From JBCBGF01 sp038526915 (GTDB taxonomy: Bacteria > Pseudomonadota > Alphaproteobacteria > Rhodobacterales > Rhodobacteraceae): DNA of 64,000 nt. A model generated the notes under the pieces. That model was not told the DNA's origin and did no database searches. It worked only from the letters and a program-made list of their open reading frames with translations. Below, in pieces: positions 59,104-64,000 of the stretch. The translations under genes were made by a program, and so were the position numbers. The stretch is from positions 57,248 through 121,247 of the forward strand of contig JBCBGF010000010.1 of NCBI GenBank assembly GCA_038526915.1. Reading direction: 5' to 3'. Within the stretch, counting starts at the first letter, position 1, and each line of letters starts with the position of its first letter.

Positions 59104-60519
59104 CTAGAAGTCACGGCTGCCATAGGCGTCGAGTGCCCGTTTTCTGCCCTCTTCGGCGGTGACGACGGGCGCAGGATAGGGCGCGTCGGGGGACAGCTCC
59201 CAACCTTCGGGCACCGCGTCGAAATAGGCCAGCGCTTCGGGTGCGGGGTTCGACTTGCCCTCAGCGATCCATGTGTCGACGTAAGCGCGATCCTTGTCGA
59301 ACTTGTCGAGTTGGGTGACTGGGTTGAAAACGCGGAAATAGGGCGTCGCATCGGGGCCCGAGCCTGCCGACCATTGCCAGCCCATGGCATTGGACGCCGG
59401 ATCCCAGTCAGCGAGGCAATCGCCAAACCAGTCCATCCCGATTTTCCAATGCGTCATCAGATGCTTGGTGAGGTAACTTGCCACGATCATCCGCGCGCGG
59501 TTGTGCATGTGGCCGGTGACGTAAAGCTCGCGCATCGCCGCGTCGACAAAGCGAATGCCGGTGCGGCCTTGCAGCCAGGCGGTAACCTCGGGCGTCGTGG
59601 TATCGGTGTTCCACGGAAACCCGTCCCATTCGGGCCGCCAATTGCCTGAGGTGAGGCGCGGCGTGTGGTAGACGAGGTGATAGGCAAACTCGCGCCAGAC
59701 AAGCTCTTTCAGGAACGTCTCGGCCCCAGCCTTGCCCTCTTGCAACGCCCGCATGCCCGCGTGCCAGCAGGTGCGCGGGGAGATCTCGCCATAGGTCAGG
59801 TTTTCGGACAGGCGCGAGGTGCCCTGGACACTCGGCAGATCGCGGGCGGTGTCATAGGCGGCCACGCGGGTGTCGATGAACCCAGCCAGCCGGTCCGACG
59901 CCGCACCTTCACCAACATTGAGATAGGGCGCAACAATCGACGCCCCGCGCCGCATATCACGATCCAGTTGCCAATCAGCAGGATCATCGCTTGCAGGCCA
60001 CGCCTCGGGTGCCGCAAGCGCTGTGACCGCCGGAAAAGGCGCAGGGATATCGCGATCTTTCACCTGCTTCCAGAACGGCGTGTAAACCTTGTAGAAATCG
60101 CCGGTTTTCGTCTCCACGGACCAAGGCTCATGCATCACATGGCCCGCGAACGACCGCGCGTCCACACCCGCCTCCTTCAGCGCCGATTTCACACCGGTAT
60201 CGCGCGCCACGCTGTCTGGGTCGTAGAGCCGCGCCCACCAGACCGCCGTCGCGCCGGTCTCGGCCACGAGACCCCGTAGGACCTCCAGCGCCGCGCCCCG
60301 GCGAAAGATCAGCCGCGAGCCAATCCCCTCCAGCGCCTGACCAAATGCCTCGGCCCCCAGGCCAAGCCGCCATTTCGGGCAGGCCCCGTGGGTCTCAACC
60401 ACCTCATCGAGGATAAACACCGGGATCACCGGTTGGCCCGAAGCCGCCGCCTCGCTCAGCCCCGGATTGTCGGCCAGCCGAAAATCCCGCCGCACCCACC
60501 AGATGATTGGATCGCTCAT
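59104..60519 (-). CDS. phrB: Deoxyribodipyrimidine photolyase
   Basis: The 471-aa cryptochrome/photolyase family protein starts WWVRRDFRLADNPGLSEAA. The FAD-binding C-terminal domain has TSRLSENLTYGEISPRTCWHA (about 233-253), LVWREFAYHLVYHTP and the tryptophan-bearing NRARMIVASYLTKHLMTHWKIGMDWFGDCLADWDPASNAMGWQW block. It repairs UV pyrimidine dimers using blue light. The length is normal. It lies upstream of cfa and trgAB on the same strand with gaps of about 70 nt. Confidence 0.94.
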   Translation of the reverse strand: MSDPIIWWVRRDFRLADNPGLSEAAASGQPVIPVFILDEVVETHGACPKWRLGLGAEAFGQALEGIGSRLIFRRGAALEVLRGLVAETGATAVWWARLYDPDSVARDTGVKSALKEAGVDARSFAGHVMHEPWSVETKTGDFYKVYTPFWKQVKDRDIPAPFPAVTALAAPEAWPASDDPADWQLDRDMRRGASIVAPYLNVGEGAASDRLAGFIDTRVAAYDTARDLPSVQGTSRLSENLTYGEISPRTCWHAGMRALQEGKAGAETFLKELVWREFAYHLVYHTPRLTSGNWRPEWDGFPWNTDTTTPEVTAWLQGRTGIRFVDAAMRELYVTGHMHNRARMIVASYLTKHLMTHWKIGMDWFGDCLADWDPASNAMGWQWSAGSGPDATPYFRVFNPVTQLDKFDKDRAYVDTWIAEGKSNPAPEALAYFDAVPEGWELSPDAPYPAPVVTAEEGRKRALDAYGSRDF

Positions 60520-60555
60520 TGCCCCTGCCCCGTCGCCCGGGGCCGTGCCGCCCCG

Positions 60556-61779
60556 CTACAGCACCTGATCTAGGGCGTCGATCAGACGGTCAACCTCGGC
60601 GCGTTTGGTGTAATGCACGAAACTCAGCCGCAACACGCCGTGGTCCACATCCACACCCATGCCTTCCAGCGCCCGCACCGCATAGAAATCGCCGCCATCG
60701 GTGTTGATCTTGCGTTTGGCGAGCTTGCCCGCGATCTCCACCCCCGGTTTGTCGGCCACAATCGCAACCGTCGGCGCCCGGTTTTCCACCCCCGAAGGCC
60801 CCAACAGGCGCACCGAGTTCTTGGCCGACAGATAGTCGAGAAGCGGCGCCATCACGCGCTGTTCCTTCTCGCGCATGAGCTGGTTTACCGCGGCCACACG
60901 TTCGAGCACCGGCAGTTCATCGGTGAAGTGATGATCGTATAGCGCATCCCAGTAATCCGCGATGCCCGCACAGGCGGCGATCTGGGCATGATCCGGCCCC
61001 GCTGGCGTGAAGCGTTTGTAAAGCGTATCGGCGTTGAAATAGTGCCCCTGGTTCGGCAGTGCCTCGGCCAGGTCGCGGCGGATCACCATGATCCCCTGAT
61101 GGGGGCCGTAAGTCTTGTAGGTCGACAGGAAATACATATCCGCGCCCAGCGCGCCGACATCGGGCAGGCCGTGGGGCGCATAGCTCACCCCATCCACCGC
61201 GGTCACCGCGCCTGCGGCATGGCACATCCCGATAATCGCTTTGACATCATTGACTTCTCCCACGATATTCGAGCAATGGGTGAAGGCCACCAGACGCACG
61301 TTTTCGTCCAGAAGATCCACTAACGTCGCCGGGTCCAGATGCCCGGTGTCGGGGTCCATCCGCCATTCGCGCACCTCCACCCCCTGATGCTCCAGCCGCC
61401 GCCAGGGGCCGCAATTGGCCTCATGATCCTGGTTGGTGACGATGATTGCGTCGCCCGGCCCCAGCGCCTCGGCAAAGGCGTGGGACAGGACATAAGTGTT
61501 CGCCGTGGTCGAGGGCCCAAAGCTCACCTCATCGGGCGCCACACCCAGCATCGCCGCAATGCGCCGCCGCGCCTCGTCCATCTCCGCGCCCGCGCGTTGG
61601 GACACTTTGTAGGGGGCATAGGGCTGCACTTTGCGCTCGGTGTAGAAGCGGCTGAGGCGGTCGACCACGGGCGCGCAGGGGTAGGACCCTGCGGCACAAT
61701 CGAAGAACGCGCGCTTGGCGAGCGATTTTTTGGCAAAGGCGGGGAACTGGGTCCGCACGAACTCGGTATCAAGTTTCAT
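60556..61779 (-). CDS. Class V aminotransferase, cysteine-desulfurase-like
   Basis: The 407-aa PLP protein has the pocket motif FTHCSNIVGEVNDVKAI (about 164-180), AVDGVSYAPHG (about 193-203) and the PLP lysine in FLSTYKTYGPHQGIMVIRRD (about 215-234). It belongs to the IscS/SufS-like aminotransferase V group but lacks an obvious catalytic Cys loop, so it may be a lyase or transaminase rather than a desulfurase. It precedes phrB by about 36 nt on the same strand. Confidence 0.85.
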   Translation of the reverse strand: MKLDTEFVRTQFPAFAKKSLAKRAFFDCAAGSYPCAPVVDRLSRFYTERKVQPYAPYKVSQRAGAEMDEARRRIAAMLGVAPDEVSFGPSTTANTYVLSHAFAEALGPGDAIIVTNQDHEANCGPWRRLEHQGVEVREWRMDPDTGHLDPATLVDLLDENVRLVAFTHCSNIVGEVNDVKAIIGMCHAAGAVTAVDGVSYAPHGLPDVGALGADMYFLSTYKTYGPHQGIMVIRRDLAEALPNQGHYFNADTLYKRFTPAGPDHAQIAACAGIADYWDALYDHHFTDELPVLERVAAVNQLMREKEQRVMAPLLDYLSAKNSVRLLGPSGVENRAPTVAIVADKPGVEIAGKLAKRKINTDGGDFYAVRALEGMGVDVDHGVLRLSFVHYTKRAEVDRLIDALDQVL

Positions 61780-61890
61780 GGGGGCGGAGAGTGAAGAGGA
61801 TGCCCCCCGCGGTCAAGCGCGCGGGACCAAAACTGCCCGTGTTCCCAAGGCCCTGCGACAAATACCGCACCCGGTGCGGATTGGCGCCGG

Positions 61891-62880
61891 TCAGGCGTTC
61901 ACGTCGACGACCACGCGGCCCTTGACCTGACCTTTCAGGATCGCCGCCCCCAGTTCGGGCAGATCGCCCAATGTCGCGGGCTGGATCATCGCCTCGACCT
62001 TGTCCATCGGCAGGTCTTTGGCCACCCGTTCCCAGGCGCGCAGGCGGTTGTCGTAAGGCTGCATCACGCTGTCGATGCCCAGAAGATTCACGCCGCGCAA
62101 GAGGAACGGGATCACGGTGGCAGGCAGACCCGCGCCACCCGCAAGCCCGACGGCCGAGACCGAGGCCCCGTATTTCATCTGCCCCAGCACCCGCGCCAGC
62201 ATCGCGCCGCCTACGGCATCGACGCAGCCCGACCAGGTCTCAGTCTCCAACGGGCGTTTGACCGTCTCAGCGAGGTCTTCGCGCGGGACGATCTGCGTGG
62301 CCCCAAGTCCGGTGAGGTAATCCGCCGTCTCAGGCCGCCCGGTCACCGCCGCAACCTCATGGCCGAGGTTCGCGAGGATCGCCGTGGCCACGGAGCCAAC
62401 TCCGCCAGCCGCACCGGTCACCAGCACCGGCCCCTGCCCTGGCGCCAGCCCGTGATCTTCGAGCGCCATCACCGCCAACATCGCGGTGAACCCTGCGGTC
62501 CCCACCGCCATGGCTTGCCGCGATGTCAGCCCCTCGGGGAGCGGCACCAGCCAATCCGCTTTCACCCGCGCTTTCTGCGCATAGCCGCCCCAATGCGCCT
62601 CACCAACGCGCCAGCCCGTCAGCACCACCGCATCGCCGGGTTTGTAGCGATCATCCGACGACGCCTCGACCGTGCCCGCGAAGTCGATCCCCGGCACATG
62701 GGGGTAGTTGCGCACCAACCCGCCCCCCGGCCCGATGCACAGCCCGTCTTTGTAGTTCACCGTCGAATACTCGACTGCGACCGTCACCTCGCCCTCGGGC
62801 AACCGGTCTTCGCCGATTTCCTGCACAGAGGCGTGGGTTTTGCCGTCTTCGTCTTTCTCGACGATCAAAGCGTTGAACAT
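61891..62880 (-). CDS. acuI: Acryloyl-CoA reductase (NADPH), YhdH/AcuI family
   Basis: The 329-aa zinc-free MDR-type oxidoreductase has VEYSTVNYKDGLCIGPGGGLVRNYPHVPGIDFAGTV (about 36-71), the NADPH motif VLVTGAAGGVGSVATAILANLGHEVAAVTG and the C-terminal KGQVKGRVVVDVNA. In roseobacters AcuI reduces acryloyl-CoA to propionyl-CoA during DMSP breakdown and detoxifies acrylate. No dmd or acuK genes are seen nearby. Alternatively it is a generic quinone-type reductase of the same family. Confidence 0.9.
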   Translation of the reverse strand: MFNALIVEKDEDGKTHASVQEIGEDRLPEGEVTVAVEYSTVNYKDGLCIGPGGGLVRNYPHVPGIDFAGTVEASSDDRYKPGDAVVLTGWRVGEAHWGGYAQKARVKADWLVPLPEGLTSRQAMAVGTAGFTAMLAVMALEDHGLAPGQGPVLVTGAAGGVGSVATAILANLGHEVAAVTGRPETADYLTGLGATQIVPREDLAETVKRPLETETWSGCVDAVGGAMLARVLGQMKYGASVSAVGLAGGAGLPATVIPFLLRGVNLLGIDSVMQPYDNRLRAWERVAKDLPMDKVEAMIQPATLGDLPELGAAILKGQVKGRVVVDVNA

Positions 62881-62903
62881 GAGGTGGTCCTTTCAGGTCT
62901 GTC

Positions 62904-63410
62904 TCAGGCCGCGTCGGGCATCATGAAGAGATCGGTATCGTCCGGCCGCGCACCCGCGGACGTAAGCATGGCGTGCACCTGACCGCGGTGGTGGGTCTGG
63001 TGGTTGAAGAAATGTGTGATGCAGAGCGCAAGCGGTTTTTCGACGTCACGCCCCAAAGCGCCGGAATGCCAGGAGAGCATCGTGTCGGGCGCAACTGGCT
63101 GAAACGCATCGGCCCAGCGCAGGATACGGGCATCCATCTCGGCCCGCGCGGCCTTCAACCCGTCCCAATCGGGCGCAAACACCGTGCTCCCAGCGATCCC
63201 GCCTGCGGGCGCGTCGCCGCCATCAAAGCGCGACATCCACATCGTATCGCCCCACAACAGATGGCTGAGCGTCGCCTGGATCGACCCGAAAAAAGCGCCA
63301 CGGTCGGTGATCCGGTCCTCGTGCGATAGCGTACCAGCGGCTGAAAACAGGATTTGGTTCTGCCAGCGGTTATAACGCGCCATCGTGCGCACATAGTCCG
63401 GACCGATCAT
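62904..63410 (-). CDS. DinB family protein
   Basis: The 168-aa four-helix-bundle protein has the DinB metal-binding histidine pattern: TLSHLLWGDTMW (about 48-59, first His) and ITHFFNHQTHHRGQVHAMLT (about 131-150, the HxxxHRGQ motif). It is a metal-dependent member of the DinB/YfiT superfamily with unknown substrate; thiol transferases are known in the superfamily. It lies next to acuI in the same direction with a gap of about 20 nt. Confidence 0.9.
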   Translation of the reverse strand: MIGPDYVRTMARYNRWQNQILFSAAGTLSHEDRITDRGAFFGSIQATLSHLLWGDTMWMSRFDGGDAPAGGIAGSTVFAPDWDGLKAARAEMDARILRWADAFQPVAPDTMLSWHSGALGRDVEKPLALCITHFFNHQTHHRGQVHAMLTSAGARPDDTDLFMMPDAA

Positions 63411-63552
63411 TGCGCGCCTCTCCTCCCGTTTGCGGAGTTGTCCGGCAGAGCGGCGGGGGCGTCAAGAAGAACCGGCGCCTAAAAAAATTTGATCCAGACC
63501 GGCGGGTCGTGCGTAAACCTGACTAGACACAGCAAAGTTGACAGAAATCCCC

Positions 63553-63906
63553 ATGATCGACCTCATCAACATCGCACTCGCCCTCCTTAGCATTGGCCTT
63601 GGCGCCATCGGCTGGCTCGCGCCCCGATACACCATGGCGCTGCTCGACATCACACCGGGTGGCTCGACCATGGGGCTGAGCGAGATCCGCGCGGCCTCCG
63701 GCGCCCTGTTCATCGGGCTGGGGATCGGGGCGATCGTGCTGAACACGCCGCTGGGCTATGCGATGGTGGGTTTTGCCTGGGGCGGTGCGGCCATCGGACG
63801 GCTGACGTCGATCATTGCGGATGGGGACGTCACCCGGCAGAAGCTCACGTTTTTCGGGGTTGAGGCGGTTGTGGCCGGGGCACTGTTGGCGCTGAACTTG
63901 GGCTAA
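63553..63906 (+). CDS. DUF4345-like small membrane protein
   Basis: The 117-aa protein has four hydrophobic segments (about 5-25, 45-60, 66-85 and 99-116). The pattern IGLGAIGWLAPRYTMALLDITPGGSTMGLSEIRAASGALFIGLG is like DUF4345 proteins of unknown function. An upstream in-frame TTG (63538) could add five residues; the ATG at 63553 is preferred. It is divergent from the dinB gene. Confidence 0.75.
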   Translation: MIDLINIALALLSIGLGAIGWLAPRYTMALLDITPGGSTMGLSEIRAASGALFIGLGIGAIVLNTPLGYAMVGFAWGGAAIGRLTSIIADGDVTRQKLTFFGVEAVVAGALLALNLG

Positions 63907-63945
63907 GGCTCCTTCGCCAAGCAACATACATTCCGCTCAGACCAA

Positions 63946-64000
63946 AGGGCAGCCCCCGACCGCGGGTGGGGGCATAGCCCCCGCCCATGGGGGCGGTCGG
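63946..64000. repeat. Nested stem element, type 2, cut by window end
   Basis: The visible arm CCGACCGC (63956-63963) pairs with GCGGTCGG (63993-64000), and the window ends inside the outer stem. Inside are GGGGGC-ata-GCCCCC (63968-63982) and CGCCCATGGGGGCG. The layout equals the complete copy at 33462-33526, with different stem sequence. It follows the DUF4345-like gene. Confidence 0.55.

Noticed and set aside
1..64000. CRISPR array, prophage, complete insertion sequence or toxin-antitoxin pair
   Set aside because: No regularly spaced direct repeats, phage structural genes, transposase or integrase genes or paired small toxin/antitoxin genes were found.

Overview
The window is about 64 kb of high-GC DNA and reads as chromosome from an alphaproteobacterium of the family Rhodobacteraceae (Roseobacter/Rhodobacter group). 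The evidence is the gene order aroA-cmk-rpsA-ihfB-lapA-trpF, the order phoH-ybeY-ybeX-lnt-metK, a trgA-trgB-cysK tellurite locus of the Rhodobacter sphaeroides type, a SAM/SAH riboswitch in front of metK, an AcuI-type acryloyl-CoA reductase and Hint-domain and DUF4345 proteins. Most genes lie on the minus strand and many stops and starts overlap by 1-8 nt. No CRISPR array, integrase, complete insertion sequence or rRNA gene was seen.

Layout. 0-4.4 kb: partial methyltransferase, PPK2 kinase, sulfotransferase, parE. 4.4-5.7 kb: an AT-rich patch with one membrane-protein gene of foreign composition. 5.7-8.5 kb: two paralogous small cytochromes c (the first interrupted by an in-frame TAG), a YdcZ-like membrane protein and a kinase-fold protein. 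8.8-17.7 kb: lolD/lolC, a Hint-domain protein, acetyltransferase, trpF, lapA, ihfB, a PCMT-like protein, a GSU2403-type nucleotidyltransferase and rpsA. 19-30.7 kb: cmk, aroA, trmB, metK, lnt, ybeX, ybeY, phoH and a fused CoA-transferase. 31-33.3 kb: GlpR-like regulator and glpD. 33.6-41.9 kb: a tightly overlapping operon of MttB-like methyltransferase, two dimethylglycine-dehydrogenase-like flavoproteins and a homocysteine S-methyltransferase, with a divergent LysR gene. 41.9-43.9 kb: a lower-GC accessory patch with a GIY-YIG protein and a degraded LysR fragment. 43.9-51 kb: TetR, RND efflux pair, a HAD-fold protein without its catalytic aspartates, a TauD-type oxygenase, a DUF2461 protein and tRNA-Ser. 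51-64 kb: nuclease-fold protein, AlaX, MscS channel, cysK-trgB-trgA, CFA synthase, photolyase, class V aminotransferase, acuI, DinB and DUF4345 genes.

The most unusual signal is non-coding. Five intergenic elements of 157-170 bp (6242, 8607, 28565, 30744, 42372) share a conserved core around CTTWAT...CAWCTTC-like sequence. Each is enclosed by a long GC-rich stem whose sequence differs between copies but stays complementary, and each is followed by a third arm that can compete for the same stem strand. All five point the same way. This looks like a structured RNA or hairpin-type mobile repeat family that I cannot match to any named family. Two smaller families of structured repeats are also present.
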